This document shows positions 33,317-41,918 of a stretch of DNA of 64,000 bases, one piece after another (the first letter of the stretch is position 1; each line of letters begins with the position of its first letter). The position numbers and the translations under genes were made by a program. The notes beneath the pieces were generated by a model. It worked only from the letters and a program-made list of their open reading frames with translations. It searched no databases and was not told the DNA's origin. Source of the stretch: JBQTKD01 sp052389435 (GTDB taxonomy: Bacteria > Actinomycetota > Actinomycetes > Sporichthyales > Sporichthyaceae); assembly GCA_052389435.1 (NCBI GenBank), contig JBQTIB010000074.1:1-64000 (forward strand). The letters run 5' to 3'.

Positions 33317-34611
33317 GCCATCCCCCTGGTCGTTCCGATATGGAGCGCCTCGCCGCGGCGAGGCTGTTCGGGCAGAGTCGACGTGGTGCCGCTCGACCGC
33401 AGCGGCTGCCGGGCCGCGGTCAGGCAGGCGCGCCACCAGTGGGCGGCGCCGAGCAGGGCGAGCACGGCGGCGCCCCAGCAGGAGCCGGCGGCCCCGGCGA
33501 GCATTCCCCCGGCGGCGGCGGCCAGCACCTGGGCCACCCCGAGGGCCGCGGTGCCGCGCAGGATGCCGCGCGCTCCGCTCAGCACCCGCAGGCCGGTCAG
33601 GGCGCCGACGGCCAGCGCCGTACCGAGCGCCCAGGCGCCGGCGGGCCACAGCAGCGTGCGCACTCCCGCCGGCACGTCGCCGAAGACGACGGCGACCGCG
33701 GAGCCGAACAGCAGGAACGCGGCCACGGTAGCGACTGCTACCAGAACACCGAGCGCAGCGCTGACGGCGGCGAGAAAGCGAAGCAGCCCCCGGGTGCCGG
33801 CGGCGCGCCGGCGGGCGGCCTCGCCGAGCGTGAACGATCCGGCGGCGGTCAGGAAGGTGTTCACCGGCGAGAGGATGGCCAACGCGGTGCTGAACAGGCC
33901 GAGCGCGACAACGCCCGAGGTCAGCGCGATGACGGCGAGGCTCAGCCGCCCAGCGCCCTGCCCCACGAGCACCGAACCCGCGAGCGGCAGACCCAGCGAG
34001 CGCTGGTCGAGGAGATAGCGAACGCTACCGCGCGCCGGGACGATGCGGCCCGTCGTCAGGCCGATGACGGCGGCCGCGGCGGCACCCAGGCCCCAGCACA
34101 GCAGCGGGGTGGCGGGTCCGGAGTTCGGGTCGAGCAGGACCAGGGCGACGCCGACGGTGACGACCAGGCACGCCGCGTCGTTTCCGGCCGCCCGCCACGG
34201 CCGATCGGCGGCGAAGAACCCGAAACGGCACACGTCCTGCAGGAGCAGTGCCGGTAGGACGACCGCGCCGGCCAGGAGCAGATCGCCGGTGGTTCCCGCC
34301 GCCAGTCCCCCGGCGCCGGCCGCCACGACCGCGAGCGCGACGCCGACCAGCAGGGCGGCGCCGGCGGCGGCGTCCGTCGCCGCGCGCCGCACCGCACCGG
34401 GGGCCGCGGCGTAGCCGAGCAGCAGCGGTTCGCACAGCAGCGCACGGACCGCCGCCACGGCGAGGACGAGCACGGTGAACGCGAGGGTGAACGCTCCGAC
34501 CTCGCGGATCTCGAGCGCGCGGATCGCGAGCAGCATCAGGGCGAAGTTCGAGGCGCCGCAGACGATCTGATCGACCGTCATGGCGACGGCGCCGCGGCGG
34601 GCGGTGCTCAC
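33313..34611 (-). CDS. Polysaccharide flippase-like membrane protein (paralogue 1)
   Basis: A 432-residue integral membrane protein with about 12 hydrophobic segments, of the Wzx/MOP type that moves lipid-linked sugars across the membrane. The N-terminus MTVDQIVCGASNFALMLLAI is shared with two paralogues at 47172 and 53205 (VDQ..CS.GNF pattern), and the C-terminus is a short hydrophilic tail. GTG 34611 overlaps the upstream glycosyltransferase stop (GTGA) and has GGAAGG before it. It is cotranscribed with the main glycosyltransferase operon, so it is the best candidate for the main repeat-unit flippase. Confidence 0.83.
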   Translation of the reverse strand: MSTARRGAVAMTVDQIVCGASNFALMLLAIRALEIREVGAFTLAFTVLVLAVAAVRALLCEPLLLGYAAAPGAVRRAATDAAAGAALLVGVALAVVAAGAGGLAAGTTGDLLLAGAVVLPALLLQDVCRFGFFAADRPWRAAGNDAACLVVTVGVALVLLDPNSGPATPLLCWGLGAAAAAVIGLTTGRIVPARGSVRYLLDQRSLGLPLAGSVLVGQGAGRLSLAVIALTSGVVALGLFSTALAILSPVNTFLTAAGSFTLGEAARRRAAGTRGLLRFLAAVSAALGVLVAVATVAAFLLFGSAVAVVFGDVPAGVRTLLWPAGAWALGTALAVGALTGLRVLSGARGILRGTAALGVAQVLAAAAGGMLAGAAGSCWGAAVLALLGAAHWWRACLTAARQPLRSSGTTSTLPEQPRRGEALHIGTTRGMA

Positions 34612-35792
34612 GTGCCCTTCCTCGCCTGCGGGACCGTCGCGAGCCACTCGCCGAACCGGCGCTCCAGGGTGGTCTTCTCGAACGCGCGCGCCGCCTCGAG
34701 GTTGCGGGCGGACTGTGCCTCCCAGGCAACCGGGTCGGCGATCAGGGCGGCGATCGCGTCGGCGAGCGCCGCAACGTCGTCGCGGCCGACGATGTACTCG
34801 GCCTCGAGGAGTTCGGGGATTCCGCCGACGTCCGAGCCCACCGCCGGCAGCCCACGGGCCATGGCCTCGACCATGGCGCGGGGCAGGCCCTCCACCCGCG
34901 AAGGCATGACGAACACCGACGCCGCGTCGAGCAGTGCGTTCAGGTCGACGCGCTCGGGGATGTTGCCGGCGAACTCGACGCGATGGGCCACGCACGCGTT
35001 CCGCGCGTGGGCTTCGAAGTCCGCGCGGCGGCGACCGTCGCCGACCAGGGTCAGCGAGACGTCGAGGCCGCGCTCGAGCAGCAGGGCGAGGGCGTCGATG
35101 AGGACGTCCTGCGCCTTGTAGGTGACCTCCATGGTGCCGACGGAGATCAGCACCTGGGTGCCCGGACGGTAGGACCGGGGACGATCGAGAATCCCGTCGG
35201 GGCCGAGGTGGACATCCGAAATGCCGGCCGTCGGCGTGCCCGGAGCCGGCGGATAGCTGCGCTGCAACGCCTCGCTCGTGACGTAGCGGGAGGCGGCGGC
35301 TCCGCGCACGATCCAGCGGATGTAGGCGGCGGCGATGGGCGCGATCCGCGCGACCCAGGGCCCGAAGACTCCCGAGCGCGCAACCTCGCCGAGATCGGAG
35401 ACCACGTCGACGGCGTACCGGCGGCGCAGCAGCCGACACCACGCTGCGGCGATGGAGGTGACCGGTCCGGGAACGCGCAGCACGATCTGCTCCGCGGTCC
35501 TCAGCGGCCCGTAGAGGGCCACCGTCAGTTGCGGAATCGACCGCACGAACCGGCGCGGTCCGACGCTGTGCGGCAGCGGCGCGACCTCGATGGGCGAAAG
35601 CTTCAGCGATCCGCTGCCGTGACTCCGGTCGACCCGGGCGACCAGCCGAAGCCGATCGCCCGTCGTGGTGTACGGGGACCACACCACGCCCGCGGTGGCC
35701 ATGTCGTACGCGGCGGCGTCGCCGTCCTCGTCGGTCCCGAAACGGGAGTCGGTGAAGACGGATCTGACCGCCGCGGGCGGTGGGGTGCTCAT
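34608..35792 (-). CDS. GT4 glycosyltransferase, tandem paralogue 2
   Basis: A 394-residue GT-B enzyme. Donor-domain motifs include ISVGTMEVTYKAQDVLIDAL, LVGDGRRR and the EGLPRAMVEAMARGLPAVGS segment, with the paired Glu of GT4. It is a close paralogue of the next gene upstream (35789-37138), sharing even the opening VFTDSRFGTDEDG / VVTDARFGTDADG. The two probably add successive similar sugars. ATG 35792 overlaps the upstream stop (ATGA). Confidence 0.88.
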   Translation of the reverse strand: MSTPPPAAVRSVFTDSRFGTDEDGDAAAYDMATAGVVWSPYTTTGDRLRLVARVDRSHGSGSLKLSPIEVAPLPHSVGPRRFVRSIPQLTVALYGPLRTAEQIVLRVPGPVTSIAAAWCRLLRRRYAVDVVSDLGEVARSGVFGPWVARIAPIAAAYIRWIVRGAAASRYVTSEALQRSYPPAPGTPTAGISDVHLGPDGILDRPRSYRPGTQVLISVGTMEVTYKAQDVLIDALALLLERGLDVSLTLVGDGRRRADFEAHARNACVAHRVEFAGNIPERVDLNALLDAASVFVMPSRVEGLPRAMVEAMARGLPAVGSDVGGIPELLEAEYIVGRDDVAALADAIAALIADPVAWEAQSARNLEAARAFEKTTLERRFGEWLATVPQARKGT

Positions 35793-37138
35793 CGTTGGCC
35801 GGTACCCGATTCCTCGGCGCTCTCGATCGCCTCGGCTTCGCGCTGATGCGGGAACGCACCGCCCGCGCCGGCACCGGTCTGCGCGTTCTTGTCGGTCTGC
35901 CGCTGCCGGGGCAGCCACACGGCGGGCTCGGGCGCCTCGGCGGGCACGGGCAGCCGGTCGTGACGGTCGCCGCGAGCGGCCGGGATGCGCACGGCCCAGT
36001 CGGTGAAGCGCTCCTGCAGCGCGACCTCGTCGAAGGTCTTGGCAGTCGCGAGGTTGCGTGCGGACTCCTGCTCCCAGCGCACCGGGTCGTCGAGCAGGCG
36101 TGCAATGCCCTGGGCCAGCGCGATCGGGTCGTCCGGCTTGACGACGCAGCGCCAGTCGAGAAGTTCCGGGATGCCGCCGACGTTGGACGCCACCGACGGC
36201 AGCGCGCGGGCCATCGCCTCGACCATGGCCCGCGGCAGGCCCTCCATGCGGGAGGGCATGACGAAGACCGACGCGGAGTCGAGCCGCTCGATCAGCTCGG
36301 CCCGGTCGGCGATGTTGCCGGTGAACACGACGCGGTCGGTCAGCGCAAGGCGGGCGACCTGGGCCTCGAACTCCGGCCGCATCCGGCCCTGGCCGACGAG
36401 CACGACCTCGATGTCGTAGCCGCGGTCGAGGAGCTGCCGCGCGGCGTCGAGGACGACGTCCTGCGCCTTGTAGTTGACCTCCATCGTGCCGACGGAGATG
36501 AGCCTGTGCCGACCCGGCTGCCATGCACGCGGTTCGGCGCGAAGCCCCTCGACGCCGAGGCAGACGTCGGAGACGCCGACCGTCGGGGTGTCCGGGGCAG
36601 GCGGGTACACCCGCTGCAGCGCCTCCTGCGTGACGTACCGCGAGGAGGAGGCGCCGGAGACGATCCAGCGGATGTGCGCGTCCATGGCCCTGGCGAGCAT
36701 GGACAGACCGCGACCGAGGGAGCCGGACCGGGCGAGCGCGCCCATGTCGGCCGCGACGTCGACGCCGTAGCGCAGGCGCCGGCCCCGGCAGATCAGCGCG
36801 GCGAGCGAACTGATCGGGCCCGGCACGCGCAGCACGATCTCGCCCGCGCGGGACAGTTCGCGGTTCAGCGCGACCAGCAGCGCCGGCGTGCGGAGAATGA
36901 GCTTGACCAGGCCGATGCAGTGCGGCAGCGAGCCGACCTGCACGGGCCCGCTCATCGTCAGCGCGCCGCTGCCCGGCTGCGGGTTCACCCGCGCGAGAAT
37001 CCGCACCGGCTCGCCGGTGCGGGTGTAGTACTTCCAGGCCGCGGGCGCGTTGGAGGCGTCGAGCGCCGCCGGGTTCCCGTCGGCGTCCGTGCCGAATCGG
37101 GCGTCGGTGACGACGCACCGCACTCCTTGCTCAGTCAT
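35789..37138 (-). CDS. GT4 glycosyltransferase, tandem paralogue 1
   Basis: A 449-residue GT-B enzyme, with donor motifs LISVGTMEVNYKAQDVVLDA, VLVGQGRM and EGLPRAMVEAMARALPSV. It differs from its neighbour (34608-35792) mainly by a C-terminal hydrophilic tail of about 60 residues (PAEAPEPAVWLPRQRQT and beyond). The pair looks like a local duplication. ATG 37138 lies 8 bases inside the end of the upstream epimerase gene, with GGGGG before it. The sugar specificity cannot be read from sequence. Confidence 0.88.
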   Translation of the reverse strand: MTEQGVRCVVTDARFGTDADGNPAALDASNAPAAWKYYTRTGEPVRILARVNPQPGSGALTMSGPVQVGSLPHCIGLVKLILRTPALLVALNRELSRAGEIVLRVPGPISSLAALICRGRRLRYGVDVAADMGALARSGSLGRGLSMLARAMDAHIRWIVSGASSSRYVTQEALQRVYPPAPDTPTVGVSDVCLGVEGLRAEPRAWQPGRHRLISVGTMEVNYKAQDVVLDAARQLLDRGYDIEVVLVGQGRMRPEFEAQVARLALTDRVVFTGNIADRAELIERLDSASVFVMPSRMEGLPRAMVEAMARALPSVASNVGGIPELLDWRCVVKPDDPIALAQGIARLLDDPVRWEQESARNLATAKTFDEVALQERFTDWAVRIPAARGDRHDRLPVPAEAPEPAVWLPRQRQTDKNAQTGAGAGGAFPHQREAEAIESAEESGTGQR

Positions 37139-38303
37139 GCTTTCCCCCGTGTAGGACGACGTTGCCCGCACCAAGCTGCTGCGGGATCTGGCGCAGTCCC
37201 GCCCACCCGGCGTGCCTACGCGCCGTGGAGACGATGAACCGCACAACTCGATCGGCAGTGTTGGAGATGGCGTAGTCGGCCGGAAGGGTCCGGGCCGGGT
37301 CGTGGTGACGCATCGTCAGGTCGACGGCGATCACGACGTCGCGTGCGTCGAGCCCGGTCATTACGATGCCGCCCGTGTCGAGGGCTTCGGGCCGCTCGAT
37401 GGAGTCGCGCAGGGTGATGGCCGGAAAGCCGAGGATGGTGGACTCCTCGGCGATGGTGCCGGAATCGGACAGCACGCACGCCGCCGAGAGCTGGAGGCGG
37501 TTGTAGTCGTGGAAGCCGAACGGCTCGGCGAACTGCACGCCCTCGGGCAACGTCGCCGCCGGCAGCGCCTCGAGCCGCTTGCGGGTACGCGGATGGGTGG
37601 ACACCAGCACGGGCAGACCGAAGCGGGACCGCACCGCGGCCAGGCAGTCGAGCAGCATCCTCAGGCGTGCCGGGTTGTCGACGTTCTCCTCGCGGTGCGC
37701 GCTGACGAGGAAGTAGCCGCGCGCGGTCAGACCGAGGCGCGTCAGGACGTCGGAGGCCTCGATCTGGTCGCGGTAGGCCTCGAGGACCTCGCGCATGGGC
37801 GAGCCGGTCAGCAGGATCCGCCGCGGGTGCAGGCCCTCGGCCAGCAGGTTGCGCCGCGCGTGCTCGGTGTAGACGAGGTTGAAGTCCGCGACGTGGTCGA
37901 TGAGGCGACGGTTGGTCTCCTCGGGCACGTTCTCGTCGAAGCAGCGGTTGCCGGCCTCCATGTGGAACACCGGGATCCGCATGCGCTTGGCCATGATCGC
38001 GGCCAGGCAGGAGTTGGTGTCGCCGAGCACGAGGAAGGCGTCGGGCTTCTCCTCGCGGAGCACCTGTTCGACCTTGATGAGCGTTTCGCCGAGGACCGTG
38101 CCGAGCGAACTGGTGTCGACGCCGAGCATGTGGTCGGGGCGGCGTAGGCCGAGGTCGGAGAAGAAGACCTCGTTGAGGTTGTAGTCGTAGTTCTGGCCCG
38201 TGTGGACGAGCACGTGCTCCACGCTCTCCTCGAGCCGCGCGATGACCCGCGACAGCCGGATGAGCTCCGGACGCGTTCCGACAACCGTTACGACCTTCAG
38301 CAT
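37131..38303 (-). CDS. UDP-N-acetyl sugar 2-epimerase, FnlC/CapG-type
   Basis: A 390-residue non-hydrolysing UDP-GlcNAc 2-epimerase family protein (VVTVVGTRPELIRLSRVIA, HTGQNYDYNLNEVFF, VFHMEAGNRCFDENVPEE, LSDSGTIAEESTILG). In the presence of FnlA- and FnlB-type genes upstream it most likely acts as FnlC/CapG, turning UDP-2-acetamido-2,6-dideoxy-L-talose into UDP-L-FucNAc. A plain UDP-GlcNAc 2-epimerase (WecB) is the alternative. ATG 38303 has GGGGGAGG 8 bases upstream; GTG 38312 is possible. The next gene upstream, the polymerase, ends 68 bp before it. Confidence 0.9.
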   Translation of the reverse strand: MLKVVTVVGTRPELIRLSRVIARLEESVEHVLVHTGQNYDYNLNEVFFSDLGLRRPDHMLGVDTSSLGTVLGETLIKVEQVLREEKPDAFLVLGDTNSCLAAIMAKRMRIPVFHMEAGNRCFDENVPEETNRRLIDHVADFNLVYTEHARRNLLAEGLHPRRILLTGSPMREVLEAYRDQIEASDVLTRLGLTARGYFLVSAHREENVDNPARLRMLLDCLAAVRSRFGLPVLVSTHPRTRKRLEALPAATLPEGVQFAEPFGFHDYNRLQLSAACVLSDSGTIAEESTILGFPAITLRDSIERPEALDTGGIVMTGLDARDVVIAVDLTMRHHDPARTLPADYAISNTADRVVRFIVSTARRHAGWAGLRQIPQQLGAGNVVLHGGKHD

Positions 38304-38371
38304 CGGTCGCACCTCCCCCGAGTTCGTCACCAGTCGATCCTTGTGGTGGACCCGTTCGGCCCACCAGTCGT

Positions 38372-39748
38372 TCACCCGACCGGGGTACGCGGCCCCGGAA
38401 TGGCCGCCGCGGCGTCGGCGGATCCGTCATCCTCCGCGGCCGCCCCGGCTTGGGCCGGCTCCGGAATGAGCAGCGTGGCCAGCAGCAGCCAGACCAGCAG
38501 GCCGACGCGGTTGGCGGTCAGCGCGGGCAGTCCGAGCGACCCGGCGGCGACGAGCACCGCGCTCCAACGGGCCAACGTGCCCTCCGGGCCCTTCAGCCCG
38601 AGCGTGCCGTGCACGAAGAAGACCAGGACCAGGGTGTAGACGATCACGCCAGTCAGGCCGCCGAGGACGAGGGCCTCGATCCAGCCGTTGTCGTAGGCGA
38701 AGTTGGCCAGGCCGCCCGCACCGAAGCCGATGACCGGCGAGGTGTCCATCACCTGCTCCACGGCCGTGCCCAGCGAGCCGCTGCCGCCGCCGCCGAACCG
38801 CCCACCGGTGTACTGGCCGATGAAGGTGTTGTTCTCCTGGAGCCGGAACAGGCCGGTGACGTGCTCCATGCCCGACCAGTTCGCGAACAGCGGAACGTTG
38901 GCCAGCGCGACGAATCCGACGACGCCGGTCCACATCACGGCCATGCCGCCACCGCGCCGACGCACGATCAGGAACAGCAGGATCGGTGCGCCGACGAGCA
39001 GGAACACCTTGCTGACCGAGACCATCCCGCCGAGGAAGATCACGATCAGGCTCAGGTACAGCCGGGCCGAGCGGTTGCGGTAGACGTAGAGCGCGGCGAG
39101 GCCGGCCAGGCCGTACATCAGGCCCGCCTCGGCCGGCTGCGAGAACACGCCGGTGAAGCGCCCGAGCAGCGCGGCCTGCTCGGCCACCGACTCTCCGCCG
39201 GGAGCCTTCACCGTCGGGGAGTAGGAGGAAAGCCAGAAGACGCGCAGGACCGAGGACAGGTCGAACTTGATGCAGACCAGCGACAGGATCGAGTTCGCCA
39301 TCGCGGCCCAGACCAGGACCGTGCACAGGGTGCGGATCAGGTCGCGGCGCCACTCGCTGCGCCCGTAGAGCAGCACGACGGTCATCACGGCCAGCGGCAG
39401 GAACATGTTGTCCAGGCCGCTGAACAGTGGACCGGGCTCGATGTCGACCGGTTCGACGATCGAGGCCACGGCACCGAGCAGGGCGACGCCCGCATAGGTG
39501 CCCCACAGCGCCATCAGCATGGTGGTGCGCGGGTTCGAAGCGGGCCGGCGCCACAGCCACGGCACGCCGAGAATCGCGAAGAACGCGATGCCGTAGGCCG
39601 ACAGTTGCTCGGTACGCATCCCGAGGACCACGTAGGGCCCGAAGGCGGAGAGGGTGAGCAGCGCCCAGAGCCGCGTCGGCGCCTTGGAAACCTCCCCGGT
39701 CGGCGCCGCGACGTGCGGGGCCGCCGGGCGCGCCGCGAGGGTGCTCAC
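38372..39748 (-). CDS. O-antigen ligase/Wzy-type polymerase
   Basis: A 458-residue membrane protein with about 11 hydrophobic segments and a large loop (WSGMEHVTGLFRLQENNTFI then GGRFGGGGSGSLGTAVEQV) before VIGFGAGG, the layout of the Wzy_C/O-antigen ligase family. It probably joins lipid-linked repeat units on the outer face of the membrane. GTG 39748 overlaps the fnlB-type stop (GTGA). The start was chosen for this overlap and the hydrophilic N-terminus before the first helix. No motif separates polymerase from ligase; the gene content favours polymerase. Confidence 0.82.
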   Translation of the reverse strand: MSTLAARPAAPHVAAPTGEVSKAPTRLWALLTLSAFGPYVVLGMRTEQLSAYGIAFFAILGVPWLWRRPASNPRTTMLMALWGTYAGVALLGAVASIVEPVDIEPGPLFSGLDNMFLPLAVMTVVLLYGRSEWRRDLIRTLCTVLVWAAMANSILSLVCIKFDLSSVLRVFWLSSYSPTVKAPGGESVAEQAALLGRFTGVFSQPAEAGLMYGLAGLAALYVYRNRSARLYLSLIVIFLGGMVSVSKVFLLVGAPILLFLIVRRRGGGMAVMWTGVVGFVALANVPLFANWSGMEHVTGLFRLQENNTFIGQYTGGRFGGGGSGSLGTAVEQVMDTSPVIGFGAGGLANFAYDNGWIEALVLGGLTGVIVYTLVLVFFVHGTLGLKGPEGTLARWSAVLVAAGSLGLPALTANRVGLLVWLLLATLLIPEPAQAGAAAEDDGSADAAAAIPGPRTPVG

Positions 39749-40836
39749 GCGACCTTCTCCCAGAAGGTGTCCGGGGCACACGGGTCGAACAGGGCGTGCG
39801 TCCAGAACAGGGTCGTCAGTTCGCTCTCGCCGACGTTGACGATGTTGTGCACCCAGGTCGTCGGCATGTCGATCGCGACGGGTTGTTCGCCGTTGACCTC
39901 GAACGACACGATCTGCTCGCCGAGCGCGGGGCGCAGGTTGATCCGAGCCGTTCCGGCGAGCACCACGAAGCGTTCCACCTTTGTCAGGTGGAAGTGATCG
40001 CCCCGAGTGATGCCGGGTCGGGTGGTGGACACGAACGTCTGGCCCTGGCCGCCGTGCACGCGTACGGTCTCCACGAGTCGGCCGCGGTCGTCGGCGTGCG
40101 GGGTGAGCACGATCGGGTAGTGGTGCGGAAAGCCCGCTGCGCGCAGCGTGTTGAACACGTCGATCTCGTGCTTGCCGGTCAGCGGCGGGATGTCGCCGGT
40201 GCGGTAGCACTCCCACTGACGCTGCATCAGTTCCAGGGTGCGCAGGACCGAGGTCGCCTCGCCCTGCGGGTCGACGCGGCCGGAGGCGCCCTCGAGGGCG
40301 TGGATCAGCGACTGGGCGGCGTCCTGCACGTGCAGCAGCGAGAGCTCGCGATCGGTCACCGACGGCGTTGCCCCGTCCATGACGGCCTCGGCGAAGGTGG
40401 CAACGAAGGAGTTGTAGTGCGGACGGCAGCCCTCCCCGAACAGGTTCGGCAGGCGCACGTCGACGAACGCCGAGCCGAGCTCGCCGGCGGCGGCGGCGAG
40501 CATCTCGCCGGCGCCGCCCTTGCCCGCCCCGTAGGGCGATCCGTTGCCGGCCTGGACCGAGTTGGCGAACACGATGCGCGGCCGGGTACCGGCCTTCCAC
40601 GCCGCGTCCGCGACGTCCGAGGCCAGGGCCAGGTTGCCCGCGTTCACCTCCTCGTCGGTGCCGCGGTTGACCCCCGCGACGTGGAGGATCGCCTCGACCC
40701 CGTCGGCGAGATCGGCGAGGTCGGCCCAGTTGCGGCGCGATACCGACACGACCTCGTGGCTCGGGTAGAGCGCCTTGAGGCGTACGGCGGTGTGCCGACC
40801 GAGGAAGCCCTCGGCACCGGTCAGCAGAATGCGCAT
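39745..40836 (-). CDS. FnlB/CapF-type reductase with cupin domain
   Basis: A 363-residue bifunctional protein. The N-terminal half is a Rossmann reductase (MRILLTGAEGFLGRHTAVRL), with NSVQAGNGSPYGAGKGG holding the YxxxK. The C-terminal cupin has the metal-binding HFHLTKVERFVVLAG and WVHNIVNVGE. This is the CapF/FnlB architecture and length (S. aureus CapF is 369). CapF converts the FnlA/CapE product to UDP-2-acetamido-2,6-dideoxy-L-talose. The start overlaps the fnlA-type stop by one base (TGATG). Confidence 0.93.
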   Translation of the reverse strand: MRILLTGAEGFLGRHTAVRLKALYPSHEVVSVSRRNWADLADLADGVEAILHVAGVNRGTDEEVNAGNLALASDVADAAWKAGTRPRIVFANSVQAGNGSPYGAGKGGAGEMLAAAAGELGSAFVDVRLPNLFGEGCRPHYNSFVATFAEAVMDGATPSVTDRELSLLHVQDAAQSLIHALEGASGRVDPQGEATSVLRTLELMQRQWECYRTGDIPPLTGKHEIDVFNTLRAAGFPHHYPIVLTPHADDRGRLVETVRVHGGQGQTFVSTTRPGITRGDHFHLTKVERFVVLAGTARINLRPALGEQIVSFEVNGEQPVAIDMPTTWVHNIVNVGESELTTLFWTHALFDPCAPDTFWEKVA

Positions 40837-41918
40837 CAGACTGCCGCCGTGGCGAGGTTCGCGGAAGGCGTGTCTTCGTTCGCTCGCAAGCTCGCGAATT
40901 CGGGCAGCGAGAGCAGCAGCTCCTTGGTCTGCTCGAGGTCCATCCGCTCGGTGTTCTCCGAGGTGTAGTCCTCCTGCAGGACGGTCTGCGGCTGGCCCTG
41001 CTCGTAGTAGGCGGCGTAGCGCAGCGAACGGGCATCGAGCGGGACGCGGTAGTAGTCGCCCTCGTCGATCGCGCGGACCATCTCCTCGCGGGAGAGCAGG
41101 GTCTCGTGGAGCTTTTCGCCGTGACGGGTGCCGAGGATCGTCAGCTCGGGGTCGTCGTTGCCGAGCAGGCTCGCCACTGCGCGGGCGAGGACCTCGACCG
41201 TGCACGCCGGAGCCTTGCGCACGAACAGGTCGCCGGGCAACGCGTTGAGGAACGCGTGCTCGACGAGGTCCACCGAGGCCTGCAGCGACATCAGGAACCG
41301 GGTCATCGTCGGCTCGGTCAGGGTGAGCGAACCGCCGCTTTCGAGCTGCTGGCGGAACAGCGGAATCACCGAGCCGCGCGAGTACATGACGTTGCCGTAC
41401 CGGGTGATCGAGACCGTGGTGGCCGACTCGGGGTTGTTGCGGGCGAAGGCCTGCGCGGTCTTCTCCATGAGCGCCTTGGACATGCCCATGGCGTTGACCG
41501 GATACACGGCCTTGTCGGTGCTCAGACACACGACGGACCGCACGCCGACCGCGGCCGCGGTCTCGACGACGTTGCGGCTGCCCACGACGTTCGTGCGGAC
41601 CGCCTGGTCCGGGAAGAACTCGCAGGAGGGAACCTGCTTGAGCGCGGCGGCGTGGAAGACGAAGTCCGCACCCTGCAGCGCCGAGCGCACGCTGTCCGCG
41701 TCCCGGACGTCGCCGAGGAACAGCTTGAGCCGGGAGTCGCCGACCCGCTTGCGCATCTCGTCCTGCTTGGTTTCGTCGCGCGAGAGCACGTGGATCGCGC
41801 CCACGCCGCGGGTCAGCAGGTAGTCGACCATGGTCGACCCGAAGGAGCCGGTGCCGCCGGTGATGGCGACGGTGGCGCCGGTCACGGCCGGCGCGGCGAT
41901 CGTCTGACGGGGAATCAC
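40836..41918 (-). CDS. FnlA/CapE-type UDP-GlcNAc 4,6-dehydratase/epimerase
   Basis: A 360-residue enzyme of the polysaccharide-synthesis SDR family. It has VAITGGTGSFGSTMVDYLL, the FHAAALKQVPSCEFFP motif, STDKAVYPVNAMGMSKALME (catalytic region) and SITRYGNVMYSRGSVIPLF. These match FnlA/CapE, which takes UDP-GlcNAc to a 4-keto-6-deoxy hexose with epimerisation. GTG 41918 overlaps the upstream stop by 4 bases. With fnlB- and fnlC-type genes in the same operon it makes UDP-L-FucNAc. Confidence 0.93.
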   Translation of the reverse strand: MIPRQTIAAPAVTGATVAITGGTGSFGSTMVDYLLTRGVGAIHVLSRDETKQDEMRKRVGDSRLKLFLGDVRDADSVRSALQGADFVFHAAALKQVPSCEFFPDQAVRTNVVGSRNVVETAAAVGVRSVVCLSTDKAVYPVNAMGMSKALMEKTAQAFARNNPESATTVSITRYGNVMYSRGSVIPLFRQQLESGGSLTLTEPTMTRFLMSLQASVDLVEHAFLNALPGDLFVRKAPACTVEVLARAVASLLGNDDPELTILGTRHGEKLHETLLSREEMVRAIDEGDYYRVPLDARSLRYAAYYEQGQPQTVLQEDYTSENTERMDLEQTKELLLSLPEFASLRANEDTPSANLATAAV

